Notes under the pieces: model-generated | Database searches by the model: none | What the model was told of the DNA's origin: nothing | Seen by the model: the letters and a program-made list of their open reading frames with translations, nothing else | Program-made: the position numbers and the translations under genes | Part shown: piece by piece, positions 55,823-64,000 of the stretch | How the letters are laid out: each line of letters begins with the position of its first letter | Position numbering within the stretch: the stretch's first letter is position 1 | NCBI GenBank assembly: GCA_015058845.1 | Contig: SVBO01000001.1 | Location: forward strand, 125,258-189,257 | DNA length: 64,000 bases | Source: Erysipelotrichaceae bacterium | Lineage (GTDB): Bacteria; Bacillota_I; Bacilli_A; Erysipelotrichales; Erysipelotrichaceae | Direction of reading: 5' to 3'

Positions 55823-57223
55823 TTAGATCATTCCAAACATTTGCCAGAATGGAACAGAGATCAAGAAACCAATCATACAAACTACCATATATGCAATGTC
55901 AGCAGTTAATGCATGTTTGATATCTACATTTTCTTCTCCACCAACAGCACCATAACAGATCAACATATTAGGATGAACATATGTTGGATAGAATACAACA
56001 GAGCATCCATATACGATCACTGCACCGATCCATGGATCCATTCCTAGACCTTGTGCTAATGGAATAACAATAGAAACTAATAATACGTTTGTAGATACTT
56101 GGTCGACTAAGATACGTACTACATATGTAATTAAACAAATTACTATTACGAATAGATAAGGATTAGTCAAACCTTGTGCAATTGGCTGTAATAAAGCCAC
56201 TAACCAATTAGTAATACCTACAGCAGAGAATACTCCACCCATACCTAATGCTACACCGATAAATACGATCAATGGCCATAATGTCTTTCCAACAAATTCT
56301 TGTGGACCAATAACTTTAAGCATAGATAATGCACACATTGCTAGTACAGCTACTACAACAGAGCCAATACCAGTTTGTTGTTCAAATACGAATAATACTA
56401 AGCATACAGCCATAACAGCAGCAACGATCTTCTCATCTCTAGTAAATCCGCCAAGAGCCTTGAATTGCTCATCAATATATTCTTTAGAAATCTCTTTTGT
56501 ATTAGTCTCTTTATAGAAGAATTTAATGAACAAGTAGTATAGAACAGTGACTGTAACAGACCATGGTAAGCTTCTGATAAACCAAGTAGTCCAGTTATAG
56601 ATTTCTTGAGTTTCAGCTGGTAATTGTCCTAGAACCATGTAACCTTGGAAAGATGCATTTACGAAGAAGTTACCAGAGATATTAAATCCTAACCACAATG
56701 CCATTAATAAACCAAAACGACCCATACCTCTTTTTGGTAGACCTAATTCATCACAGATACCAAGAACTAAAGCACCCATGATAGCACATTTAGCTGTTGT
56801 ACTAGGAATCAATGGAGCAATACACACACCCATTATAACGATTGCTAGTAGTTGTCCACTATAAGTAGGTTTAAAGAATTTTAGAGATAATAGAGATAAT
56901 CTCTTTAATAGACCTGATTTACTAACTGCAGCACCCAGACCCATAACACCAATGATCAACCACCAAGTAGTACTTGTGAAACCAGCCATAGCAGTACCAA
57001 TAGGAACAGCACCACTTACGAACCAAAGCATACACATAGTAAGACCTACTACGTAAGAATCAAATAAACCAATTACTAAGTTGATTACACCCCATAGAGT
57101 TATACCTAATACTAATAATGCTTGTTTAGATAGCATATCAGTAGGAGACATCATACATACGGCGATAGCAGCAATAACAGAAATAACTTCAATGACATAT
57201 TTAAATGTCTTATTATTTTTCAT
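55823..57223 (-). CDS. DASS-family (SLC13) anion:sodium symporter
   Basis: Membrane protein of 466 residues with about twelve helices. Segments such as PLIPSTTAKCAIMGALVLGI near 136 and LVDQVSTNVLLVSIVIPLA near 382 match the two hairpin-loop Ser-Asn-Thr/Ser-Thr-Asn-like sodium sites of dicarboxylate/sodium symporters. Likely substrates are di- or tricarboxylates or related organic anions. It closes a run with an EamA transporter and two gamma-glutamyltransferase-like enzymes, suggesting uptake of their substrate or a product. Confidence 0.82.
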   Translation of the reverse strand: MKNNKTFKYVIEVISVIAAIAVCMMSPTDMLSKQALLVLGITLWGVINLVIGLFDSYVVGLTMCMLWFVSGAVPIGTAMAGFTSTTWWLIIGVMGLGAAVSKSGLLKRLSLLSLKFFKPTYSGQLLAIVIMGVCIAPLIPSTTAKCAIMGALVLGICDELGLPKRGMGRFGLLMALWLGFNISGNFFVNASFQGYMVLGQLPAETQEIYNWTTWFIRSLPWSVTVTVLYYLFIKFFYKETNTKEISKEYIDEQFKALGGFTRDEKIVAAVMAVCLVLFVFEQQTGIGSVVVAVLAMCALSMLKVIGPQEFVGKTLWPLIVFIGVALGMGGVFSAVGITNWLVALLQPIAQGLTNPYLFVIVICLITYVVRILVDQVSTNVLLVSIVIPLAQGLGMDPWIGAVIVYGCSVVFYPTYVHPNMLICYGAVGGEENVDIKHALTADIAYMVVCMIGFLISVPFWQMFGMI

Positions 57224-57241
57224 ATATACTCCTTTCTATTA

Positions 57242-58084
57242 TTATGTTTTTAATGTAATAAAGAATGATGAGAAAATAATTAGAATACCTATCATAGAAA
57301 TAGTAGATAGACTAACATTAAATAATACCTTATCCCAAATAAGGGCAAATGCTGGTTCTATAATAGCTAAGAAAGAGGCTTTAGTAGAACTAACACCTTT
57401 CTGCATACCGAGTGCCAGACATGTATTAGCACCTACTTGAGTTATCAATGCTCCAATAGCAGATATAAAATATACATAAGGAACAGTAGGAATTAATAGT
57501 TTATTAAATCCAATGAGAGAAAAAGTAATTAGAATAAATCCAATGAGAGAAGTATAGAATACTATCTTCAATCCATGTATTTTAGACATGGTACTATGTT
57601 CTTGAGCAAGTACATATATTGAAAAAGTTACAGCAGATAATAATCCTAGAATAAATCCCATAAAGTTCATAGATCCACCACCACTTATCATGATTAAACC
57701 AATCATCATTAAGGCTGAAGCTATTATTTTCCATTTACCGATCTTTTCTTTATAAAGGAGGAATGAAAAGAGAGCGACAATAATTGGATAGCAGAAATTT
57801 AATAAACAAACAAGACCACTTGGAATATGATATGCAGCAGCGGAGTATAGTAATAAAGTAGCTACTCCACCTAATCCAAAGGTAGAAAGATCTCTTAGTT
57901 CTTTATAACTTACTATAAAATTATTATTAGTATATTTGATAGCTATGGCACTAAATATTACAGAGAATGCTAAACGAAAAGCAGTAAGTGTATATACATC
58001 CAGATTATATTCTTTTAGTAATACTACCCATGTTCCACTTAGTGAGAAGCAAATAGCTGATAGAATGATCAATATATTACCCAT
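57242..58084 (-). CDS. EamA/DMT-family transporter
   Basis: Membrane protein of 280 residues with ten predicted helices arranged as two five-helix EamA repeats; the second-half signature is VGANTCLALGMQKGVSSTKA near 227. Family members export or import small metabolites such as amino acids or nucleosides. Its place between the DASS symporter and GGT genes suggests a role in the same pathway. Direction and substrate are unknown. Confidence 0.82.
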   Translation of the reverse strand: MGNILIILSAICFSLSGTWVVLLKEYNLDVYTLTAFRLAFSVIFSAIAIKYTNNNFIVSYKELRDLSTFGLGGVATLLLYSAAAYHIPSGLVCLLNFCYPIIVALFSFLLYKEKIGKWKIIASALMMIGLIMISGGGSMNFMGFILGLLSAVTFSIYVLAQEHSTMSKIHGLKIVFYTSLIGFILITFSLIGFNKLLIPTVPYVYFISAIGALITQVGANTCLALGMQKGVSSTKASFLAIIEPAFALIWDKVLFNVSLSTISMIGILIIFSSFFITLKT

Positions 58085-58143
58085 ATACTTATACTTTTAA
58101 TAGGAGTACTAGCCTAATGAAAGGCTAGTACATATTCCTTTCT

Positions 58144-59787
58144 TTACTTACCAATAATACATCCATCACCACGACCATCAGATCCACCAACTAATGTATT
58201 TTCATCAGTTAATAGAATGATCTGTCCTCTACCAAATGGTCTATCACAATAACCTCCAGTATAAGCATTCATAACATTTAATTTATGTCCTTTAAATTCT
58301 AATGCTTCTAATGTAGCTGGATTGTAGTGATCTTCGATATCGAAATTTGTACCTGCTTGCCAGCAGAATCTTGGAGCATCTAATGCTTCTTGAGGATTCA
58401 TATGATAGTCAATTAAGTTCATAGCTACCATGACATGACCTTGTGGTTGCATATATCCACCCATTACTCCAAATGGACCAACAGGTTTTCCGTCTTTCAT
58501 TAAGAAAGCAGGAATGATAGTTTGATAAGGACGTTTATGTGGACCAGCGTTGTTTGGATGTCCATCTTCTACTGTAAATGTAGCTCCACGTGCTTGTAGT
58601 ACTAGACCATATTCAGGGATCACTACTGCAGAACCAAATGGATTATAACAAGATTGGATCATAGAGATCATATGTCCATTAGTATCCGCTGCACAGAAGT
58701 AGCAAGTATCACAGCTATCTGGTTCGCCAGCTTTCCAATCTTGAGCAACATTTTCATCGATCATTTCGCGACGTAGATCAGCATATTTAGGATTTAATAA
58801 ATGATCACATGTTACCTTAGTCATATAATCAGGATCAGCTACATAAGCCTTTGCATCTGCAAAAGCAGCTTTTAATGCTTCCATTTGAATATGAGTGGCT
58901 CTAGGTGTACCAAAATCATTTGGACCAAATTCATAGCCCTTCAAGATATTTAAAGCGATCAGAGCAGTGATACCTTGTCCATTAGGAGGAAGTTCACAGA
59001 TCTCATAACCACGATAATTAACTCGTAGAGGATCATGGAATACAGAATCGAAACCTTCAAAGTCTTCTAATTCCCATAGACCACCTGTTTTCTTAGATTC
59101 TCTAACGATAGCCTTAGCTACATCACCACCATATACAGTATCACCATTTGTAGCAATTACTTCTCTTAAGAATTTTGCCATAGCTGGATATTTTACTAAT
59201 TGACCTGGTTTAGGTGGTTGTCCATTAGGGAAGAATAGATCATCAAAGTTCTTTAATTGCTCTTCATTTAAGTTACCTTTCAAGATATTTCTCCATTTCA
59301 CGAATGATCCTTGTACATATGGAGAAATAGGGAAACCTTCTTCAGCAGCTTCGATCGCTGGGGCAGCTACTTCAGCTAGAGTCTTAGTACCGAACTTTTC
59401 TAATAAGTTTACCCAACCCTTAACACATCCAGGTAGTGTAGTACAATCCCAACCACCCATTGGGATCTTTCCTTGGTAACCTTTAGATTTAATATATTCT
59501 TCAGTCAATCCTCTAGGTGACCAACCAGAAGAACTCATACCATGTAATTTGTCTTCATTCCAAATAATAGCAAAGTTATCACTACCAAATGTAGTAGCAG
59601 CAGGTTCTACAACAGGTAACATGATAGCCATTGCAACGCATGCATCGATTGCATTACCACCTGTTTCTAGCATTCGCATACCTGCCTCAGATGCTAGTGG
59701 ATGAGAAGAAGCTACCATACCGTTTTTAGCATATACACTTCTTCTACGAGAATTGAATTTGTAACTATACGGATCAAACTTTACCAT
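58144..59787 (-). CDS. Gamma-glutamyltransferase family protein (1)
   Basis: N-terminal nucleophile hydrolase of 547 residues. The N-terminal GMVASSHPLASEAGMRMLETGGNA is the GGT signature. The self-cleavage site and Thr nucleophile are likely in SCDTCYFCAADTNG near 362. Later PFGVMGGYMQPQGHVMVAMN near 445 matches the small-subunit glycine motif. There is no signal peptide, so it probably acts in the cytoplasm, unlike secreted glutathione-degrading GGT. Substrate may be a gamma-glutamyl or acyl compound. Confidence 0.85.
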   Translation of the reverse strand: MVKFDPYSYKFNSRRRSVYAKNGMVASSHPLASEAGMRMLETGGNAIDACVAMAIMLPVVEPAATTFGSDNFAIIWNEDKLHGMSSSGWSPRGLTEEYIKSKGYQGKIPMGGWDCTTLPGCVKGWVNLLEKFGTKTLAEVAAPAIEAAEEGFPISPYVQGSFVKWRNILKGNLNEEQLKNFDDLFFPNGQPPKPGQLVKYPAMAKFLREVIATNGDTVYGGDVAKAIVRESKKTGGLWELEDFEGFDSVFHDPLRVNYRGYEICELPPNGQGITALIALNILKGYEFGPNDFGTPRATHIQMEALKAAFADAKAYVADPDYMTKVTCDHLLNPKYADLRREMIDENVAQDWKAGEPDSCDTCYFCAADTNGHMISMIQSCYNPFGSAVVIPEYGLVLQARGATFTVEDGHPNNAGPHKRPYQTIIPAFLMKDGKPVGPFGVMGGYMQPQGHVMVAMNLIDYHMNPQEALDAPRFCWQAGTNFDIEDHYNPATLEALEFKGHKLNVMNAYTGGYCDRPFGRGQIILLTDENTLVGGSDGRGDGCIIGK

Positions 59788-59829
59788 AATAATCTCCTTT
59801 CTTTTTATTTATGATATTTTAATTATTAA

Positions 59830-61476
59830 TTAATAAGCTGCTGGATTAGAGTCACAACGTTTATCCGTTGCCCCATTTAATACACCAGTTTCTGGGTCAC
59901 GAATGATTACTTGTGCTCTACCCATGTTCGGCTTATAATTACCTCTTACAAGTTGATGTCCCATACGTGATAATTGGTCGAAGATGTGTTCTGGTAGATC
60001 TTTCTCAACAGCAACACGTTTACCTTCTTCCCAGAACCAACGTGGAGAATCGATAGCAGCTTGTGGATTCATACCAAAGTCGATCATATTTGTTAATAGA
60101 GTTAATTGACCTTGTGGTTGAATGAATGCTCCTACGCATCCAAATGGACCAATTGCCTCTCCATCTTTAGATAAGAATCCAGGAATAATAGTATGGAATG
60201 ATTTCTTTCCACCAACTAATACATTTGCATCTTCTGGATTAAATGTGAATTGACTTCCACGATTATTTAATGGGAAACCATAACCAGGAACAGTAATACC
60301 AGAACCAAACATCATATAGTTACTTTGGATCATAGATACCATGTTACCATCCTTGTCAGCAGTAGCACAATATACTGTACCACCTTGATCTGGTCTACCA
60401 GGAGTAGGCATGATCGCTTCATTATCTTTGATTAATGCTCTTCTTGCAGAAGCATAATTCTCATCTAACATTTGTTCAGGTGTTACTCGCATATACTTAC
60501 TATCTGTTACATATGTCATAGAATCCATATAAGCTAGTTTCATACATTCAAATAATAAGTGATATGTACGAGTAGATTCTTTTTCTGTTAGATCAAATCC
60601 CTTAAGAATATTGAGTGCCATTAATAATGAAATACCATTACCATTAGGTGGGATTTCCCAAACATCATATCCACGGTAATTAACTTTGATTGGATCTACC
60701 CATTCTGGTTGATAAGTTTCTAAGTCTTCCATAGACATGAAACCACCACATTTATTTGCAAAATCAACTAATGCTTTACCAATTTCACCATGATATAGTT
60801 CATCACAGTTTGTTTCTGCCAATAATCTAAGTGTTTTAGCCATATCAGGATTTTTGTACATTTCTCCTGGTTTAGGTACTTTTCCAAAGTATTCTAAGAA
60901 TGGTTTAATTTGTTCTTCATCTAAACCTTTAAATGGAATACCTTCAATCTTAGTTCCTTGAGAACACTTTTTTAGAAGTCCAACATTACTTTCCCAGTCA
61001 GTTGTAACTTGAGGTGATACTGGATATCCTTCTTCTGCATACTTGATAGCAGTTTCAAATAGATCTTTGAATGGAAGATTACCAAAGCGTTTAGATAATG
61101 CATACCATCCAGCAGGAGCACCTGGCACATTGACTGCATGCCATCCTAGTGTAGGCATTTTGTCGAAGCCTTGTTCTTTTAATTTATCGACTGATAAATT
61201 CTTAGCAGAAGGTCCACTAGCATTCATTCCATAGATCTTATCTTTCATCCAAACAATAGCATAGTTGTCAGAACCAACACCATTCATAGTTGGTTCTACT
61301 ACCGTTGAAGTGATCATGGAAGCAATTGCAGCATCTACAGCATTACCACCCTTCTTCAAGATGTCTAATCCAGCTTGTGCAGCTAATGGAGTAGAAGTAC
61401 ATACCATACCATTTCTACCGAAAACAGATGTTTTCTGAGATGGATATGGATAGCATTTTGAATCGTAATTAAACAT
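59830..61476 (-). CDS. Gamma-glutamyltransferase family protein (2)
   Basis: Paralogue of 548 residues, directly upstream of the first copy. GMVCTSTPLAAQAGLDILKK at the N-terminus, GGTVYCATADKDGNMVS near 370 with the candidate Thr nucleophile, and PFGCVGAFIQPQGQLTLLTN near 450 are visible. The start at 61476, with AAAGGAGA upstream, is preferred over an extension to 61581 that would add a hydrophobic non-conserved stretch. No signal peptide remains. The two copies may form different enzymes or a heteromeric one. The AT-rich leader 61477-61596 shows no confident promoter. Confidence 0.85.
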   Translation of the reverse strand: MFNYDSKCYPYPSQKTSVFGRNGMVCTSTPLAAQAGLDILKKGGNAVDAAIASMITSTVVEPTMNGVGSDNYAIVWMKDKIYGMNASGPSAKNLSVDKLKEQGFDKMPTLGWHAVNVPGAPAGWYALSKRFGNLPFKDLFETAIKYAEEGYPVSPQVTTDWESNVGLLKKCSQGTKIEGIPFKGLDEEQIKPFLEYFGKVPKPGEMYKNPDMAKTLRLLAETNCDELYHGEIGKALVDFANKCGGFMSMEDLETYQPEWVDPIKVNYRGYDVWEIPPNGNGISLLMALNILKGFDLTEKESTRTYHLLFECMKLAYMDSMTYVTDSKYMRVTPEQMLDENYASARRALIKDNEAIMPTPGRPDQGGTVYCATADKDGNMVSMIQSNYMMFGSGITVPGYGFPLNNRGSQFTFNPEDANVLVGGKKSFHTIIPGFLSKDGEAIGPFGCVGAFIQPQGQLTLLTNMIDFGMNPQAAIDSPRWFWEEGKRVAVEKDLPEHIFDQLSRMGHQLVRGNYKPNMGRAQVIIRDPETGVLNGATDKRCDSNPAAY

Positions 61477-61596
61477 TAATTTTTCTCCTTTCTTTTTATT
61501 GTTTATTTCACAACATAATTGTAAATAACTATTCAAGTAAAATAAATAAAATATAGATTTATTTAAATGATATGTTAACAAAAATATACATAATGA

Positions 61597-61637
61597 TTAG
61601 AAAATAAAAAAATAACTTTACATTATGTAAAGTTATT
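61597..61637 (-). terminator. Terminator of the pucR gene
   Basis: A 13-bp palindrome (AATAACTTTACAT and its complement) followed by TTTTTTTATTTT on the minus strand, between pucR and the GGT genes, so they are separate transcripts or attenuated. Confidence 0.8.
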
Positions 61638-61664
61638 GAAATAGAATAATTCACATTTTGATTA

Positions 61665-63323
61665 TTAGTATAAATAGGAAATAGCACGAATAGCAAACTC
61701 ATAAGCAAGACGTTTATCTCCTATATCAAAATCTTCTCCAAGAATAGATTCGATCTTTTTTAATCGCGAATAAAGAGTTTGTCTAGAAACAAATAATTCT
61801 TTAGATGCTCTTTGCTTAGAACAGTTGCAATCATAATATATTTTTAGAGTGTGGAGAAGTTCCTTGTTGTCTTCTTCTAATAATTCTGTAAGGTGATCGT
61901 GAATAAAGTCATCTAATAGATGTTCTTGCTTCATAGTTTCAAATATACGCAAAATATATAGATCATCGTATAATAATACCCTACCCTTTATCTTTTTTGA
62001 AACATTACAAGCGAATATAGCAGTATCATGACTTTGCTTAATATCAGAGATGGTATATACGATCTTTCCAAAAGCAATTCTATCAGAAACTTCAAATATA
62101 GATTCTTTCTTTACTATATCTTGAATGCATATATTTAGCTTTTCTCTCCAATCTTTCAATTTCTGAGGAAATATCACTAATAATTTTAAGTAATTATTTT
62201 CAATGATCGGAATCGATAATATTCCATGTTTTAAGAAAGTACGATATTGGATCATAGAAATCTTAATTGTATGGTCATTTAAGAGAGGATATCTAGATAG
62301 ATTATCATATCTTTGAACTAGAGACCGAGATGTATTGGTGATTTTGAAACAACTGACCATAAAGGCAGAAGGATCTTCTTCAATACCACAAGACTTCATG
62401 ATCTTCTTTATAGTATACTCAGAAAGATCTCCACGGAATAGATGTTGTAACCATTCACTCTTAATAACATGTTCAAATTCTAATTGTAAAGCAAATGCTT
62501 CTTTTACCTTAGATCGTAAGAAAGATGTGAAACGAGAAAAAATATAGGAAAAGTAAGTTTCAAATGGATCTGGACTATAGAATAAGATGTAAACGTATCT
62601 TTCATCTAAAAAGTTTATCTTAGCAGCTACAAAATGATCTCCTTGGTAGAAATCGTATTCTGATATATGATCTAGTTTGTTAAAGGTATCCATATCTAAT
62701 AAAGCTTGAATTTTTGGACAATTTTTAGAAGAATAGATTGGTTCTGTTAAAATGTGCCAATAACAGATATCTATTCCTAAAAAGTTAGCAGTATATTCTA
62801 TGTATTTCTTAGTGAAATCGTAGGTGATAGGTTTTTTGGATACAAATAAGTTTACATTATATTCTTCGTAATTCTTAGAACTATGGCCATTTCCTAGAGA
62901 AGTAAGTGTATTATAATAATTTTCACTAATTGTGAAGCATCCATCTTCGTCATTTGTGATATAACTATTCTGTTGCTTTATATTTTGTTGGATATGCATA
63001 TTAGATGGATAGTAGAATAGAGGTAATAGATTAGCTTCTACTAGTTTAAGAACTTTCTCAGTTAGTACAGACGAATCTTTAAGTCCTAATCCACTAACGT
63101 TATTCTTTAATAGAATTTGGATCAAAGAGATCATTTTATCTTCGGAATAATGATCGAAATCAGAAAATACTAATTCTTGCCCACTAAATGGATATGAAAC
63201 GATAGCATCACTATCTAAATATATATTCCAAGAAACAAAATTATCTATACCTTTTTCGCCACATAGTAATTGAAGAGCTTTGTTGTTACTTAATACTTCT
63301 CTAACAGTTAGAATACGCTTCAT
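61665..63323 (-). CDS. PucR-family transcriptional regulator
   Basis: Regulator of 552 residues. The N-terminal domain (ILTVREVLSNNKALQLLCGE) is the PucR/purine-catabolism sensor. The C-terminal helix-turn-helix (CNCSKQRASKELFVSRQTLY, near residues 496-515) is the PucR HTH_30. The middle region resembles a CdaR-like GGDEF remnant. It likely controls the neighbouring GGT/DASS/EamA genes in response to a metabolite; the effector is unknown. PucR proteins often regulate amino-acid or purine use. Confidence 0.87.
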   Translation of the reverse strand: MKRILTVREVLSNNKALQLLCGEKGIDNFVSWNIYLDSDAIVSYPFSGQELVFSDFDHYSEDKMISLIQILLKNNVSGLGLKDSSVLTEKVLKLVEANLLPLFYYPSNMHIQQNIKQQNSYITNDEDGCFTISENYYNTLTSLGNGHSSKNYEEYNVNLFVSKKPITYDFTKKYIEYTANFLGIDICYWHILTEPIYSSKNCPKIQALLDMDTFNKLDHISEYDFYQGDHFVAAKINFLDERYVYILFYSPDPFETYFSYIFSRFTSFLRSKVKEAFALQLEFEHVIKSEWLQHLFRGDLSEYTIKKIMKSCGIEEDPSAFMVSCFKITNTSRSLVQRYDNLSRYPLLNDHTIKISMIQYRTFLKHGILSIPIIENNYLKLLVIFPQKLKDWREKLNICIQDIVKKESIFEVSDRIAFGKIVYTISDIKQSHDTAIFACNVSKKIKGRVLLYDDLYILRIFETMKQEHLLDDFIHDHLTELLEEDNKELLHTLKIYYDCNCSKQRASKELFVSRQTLYSRLKKIESILGEDFDIGDKRLAYEFAIRAISYLY

Positions 63324-63580
63324 GGATCTTCATTCCCTTCTATATATCTTTACTATCATTATACTTTTGAGAAAGTAGTATGTCAAAATATTACAGAATA
63401 TAATAAATAGTATTGATATAAAGATAAAAGATCTATTTGTATTTAAAGTAATTTAAGGGTTTAAAATAGAAGATTAAAAGAAAATATTTAAAATATGTTG
63501 CAATTACAATAGTATATGAAAGGTGTTATTAATAGTTTTTACTTATCTTGGATATATGCTTAGTTTTTTAAAGATTTATA
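63324..63580. other. Gene-free AT-rich stretch between pucR and the rpmH promoter
   Basis: Very AT-rich sequence with divergent transcription on both sides. Apart from the likely pucR promoter region at its left end, I see no open gene, repeat or structured RNA here, and no DnaA-box cluster. Confidence 0.5.
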
Positions 63581-63609
63581 TTGACTAATGGTCTAAAATT
63601 TGATATTAT
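63581..63609 (+). promoter_or_regulatory. Promoter of rpmH
   Basis: -35 TTGACT (63581-63586), 17-bp spacer, -10 TATTAT (63604-63609), about 57 nt before the rpmH start. Confidence 0.75.
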
Positions 63610-63665
63610 CATTAAGCATATTGTTCAATTGTATCAATGAAGGAATTAAGGAGGTGGCTTCTAGT

Positions 63666-63800
63666 ATGAAAAGAACATATCAACCTAGTAAAAGAAAACA
63701 CCAAAGAGTTCACGGGTTCAGAGCTCGTATGAAAACAGTGGGCGGCCGCAAAGTGTTAGCTCGTCGTCGTAGCAAAGGTAGAAAAGTATTGTCTGCGTAA
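63666..63800 (+). CDS. rpmH: 50S ribosomal protein L34
   Basis: Ribosomal protein of 44 residues ([20 protein letters not shown] at the start), very basic and of normal length. The ATG at 63666, preceded by AAGGAGGTGG, is the real start; an upstream in-frame ATG at 63600 is not. It is followed by a terminator and by rnpA, as in the conserved rpmH-rnpA arrangement. Confidence 0.98.
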   Translation: MKRTYQPSKRKHQRVHGFRARMKTVGGRKVLARRRSKGRKVLSA

Positions 63801-63804
63801 GAGA

Positions 63805-63829
63805 AGGTCACCGCTTGGTGACTTTTTTT
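63805..63829 (+). terminator. Hairpin after rpmH
   Basis: GTCACC/GGTGAC stem with a 4-nt loop followed by TTTTTTT. It probably attenuates transcription into rnpA. Confidence 0.8.
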
Positions 63830-63866
63830 ACATTATTACTTTATTCATAAGAAGGAAGGTATATCC

Positions 63867-64000
63867 GTGAAGAGATACAGAAGAATACTAAAGAGTGAAG
63901 AGTTTCAAGAGATCATTCATCACAAAAGGTTCTTTACTAGTCCTTCTTTATGCTTATACAGTGCACCACGTAAGAAAGAAGGACTAGTAAAGAACCTTTT
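63867..64000 (+). CDS. rnpA: Ribonuclease P protein component, 5' part (cut by window edge)
   Basis: Start of the RNase P protein at GTG 63867 (VKRYRRILKSEEFQEIIHHK), with GAAGGAAGG upstream. The position after rpmH and the N-terminal sequence fit rnpA. The reading frame stays open to the window end. However, the last 26 nt are the exact reverse complement of an earlier part of the gene, so the final nine or so residues may not be genuine. The conserved RNR motif is not reached. Confidence 0.75.
   Translation, partial: MKRYRRILKSEEFQEIIHHKRFFTSPSLCLYSAPRKKEGLVKNL
63924..64000. repeat. 26-bp perfect inverted repeat at the window edge
   Basis: 63924-63949 and 63975-64000 are exact reverse complements, separated by 25 nt, and the right arm runs into the window end. 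It lies inside the rnpA reading frame. A fold-back assembly or amplification artefact is as likely as a true repeat. Confidence 0.9.

Noticed and set aside
55823..63323. Mobile-element origin of the cluster between oriC and rpmH
   Set aside because: No transposase, integrase, terminal inverted repeats or target duplications were seen at the borders; insertion remains possible but not as a recognisable element.

Overview
The window is a low-GC Gram-positive chromosome segment that contains the replication origin. The evidence is the run dnaA-dnaN-yaaA-recF-gyrB-gyrA (45.5-54.0 kb, minus strand), an origin with DnaA boxes upstream of dnaA (54.04-54.44 kb), rpmH-rnpA at the right edge, and two perfect Bacillus-type parS sites. 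Lipobox binding proteins, a serine T-box, a SpoIID/SpoIIQ pair and PucR and cre-like regulation all point to Bacillota. The gene set would suit an anaerobic gut or oral member such as Erysipelotrichales, but that placement is inference.

Layout. 0.1-4.2 kb: cell-envelope and sporulation block (ywzB, spoIID, spoIIQ, mbl, tagO). 4.4-7.7 kb: asd, a beta-helix lipoprotein, a hemolysin-III membrane protein. 7.8-13.3 kb: Ugp-type ABC importer with a phosphodiesterase. 13.5-28.8 kb: two convergent nucleoside-uptake modules with the same gene order (BMP binding protein, ATPase, two permeases, nucleoside hydrolase). One module starts with an ADP-ribosylglycohydrolase, the other with ribokinase. 29.0-30.9 kb: a LacI-type repressor fused to a ribokinase-like domain, divergent from ribokinase. 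30.9-38.6 kb: mixed small genes (FRG protein, acetyltransferase, aspartokinase, deformylase, zinc-ribbon regulator, bactofilin, two M15-like/peptidoglycan-binding proteins, YeeE pair). 38.9-42.1 kb: recR-ybaB-dnaX-tadA and the SRP RNA gene. 42.2-43.8 kb: NUDIX and a coiled-coil membrane protein. 43.9-45.5 kb: serS with its T-box, flanked by parS sites. 45.5-54.4 kb: gyrase, recF, dnaN, dnaA, oriC. 54.44-54.67 kb: an apparent small RNA gene made of repeated hairpins. 54.8-55.7 kb: degV. 55.8-63.3 kb: a cluster of two gamma-glutamyltransferase-like enzymes, two transporters and a PucR regulator, placed between oriC and rpmH. 63.7-64 kb: rpmH and the start of rnpA.

How it fits together. The middle third reads as a scavenging region: a phosphodiesterase and Ugp importer for phosphodiesters, two nucleoside importers, hydrolases that cleave nucleosides to base and ribose, and ribokinase to capture the ribose. 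The ribokinase promoter carries a perfect match to the cre consensus over its -35 box and an array of LacI-like half-sites near its start point. Binding-protein genes are each followed by a hairpin before the rest of the operon.

Most interesting items: the minus-strand small RNA next to oriC with four hairpins sharing a UUGCCA loop; parS sites flanking serS, one of which occupies the Stem III position of the serS T-box; the LacI-ribokinase fusion with its operator array; and a strong over-use of GATC created by codon choice. All calls were made by reading the sequence; no searches or folding programs were run.
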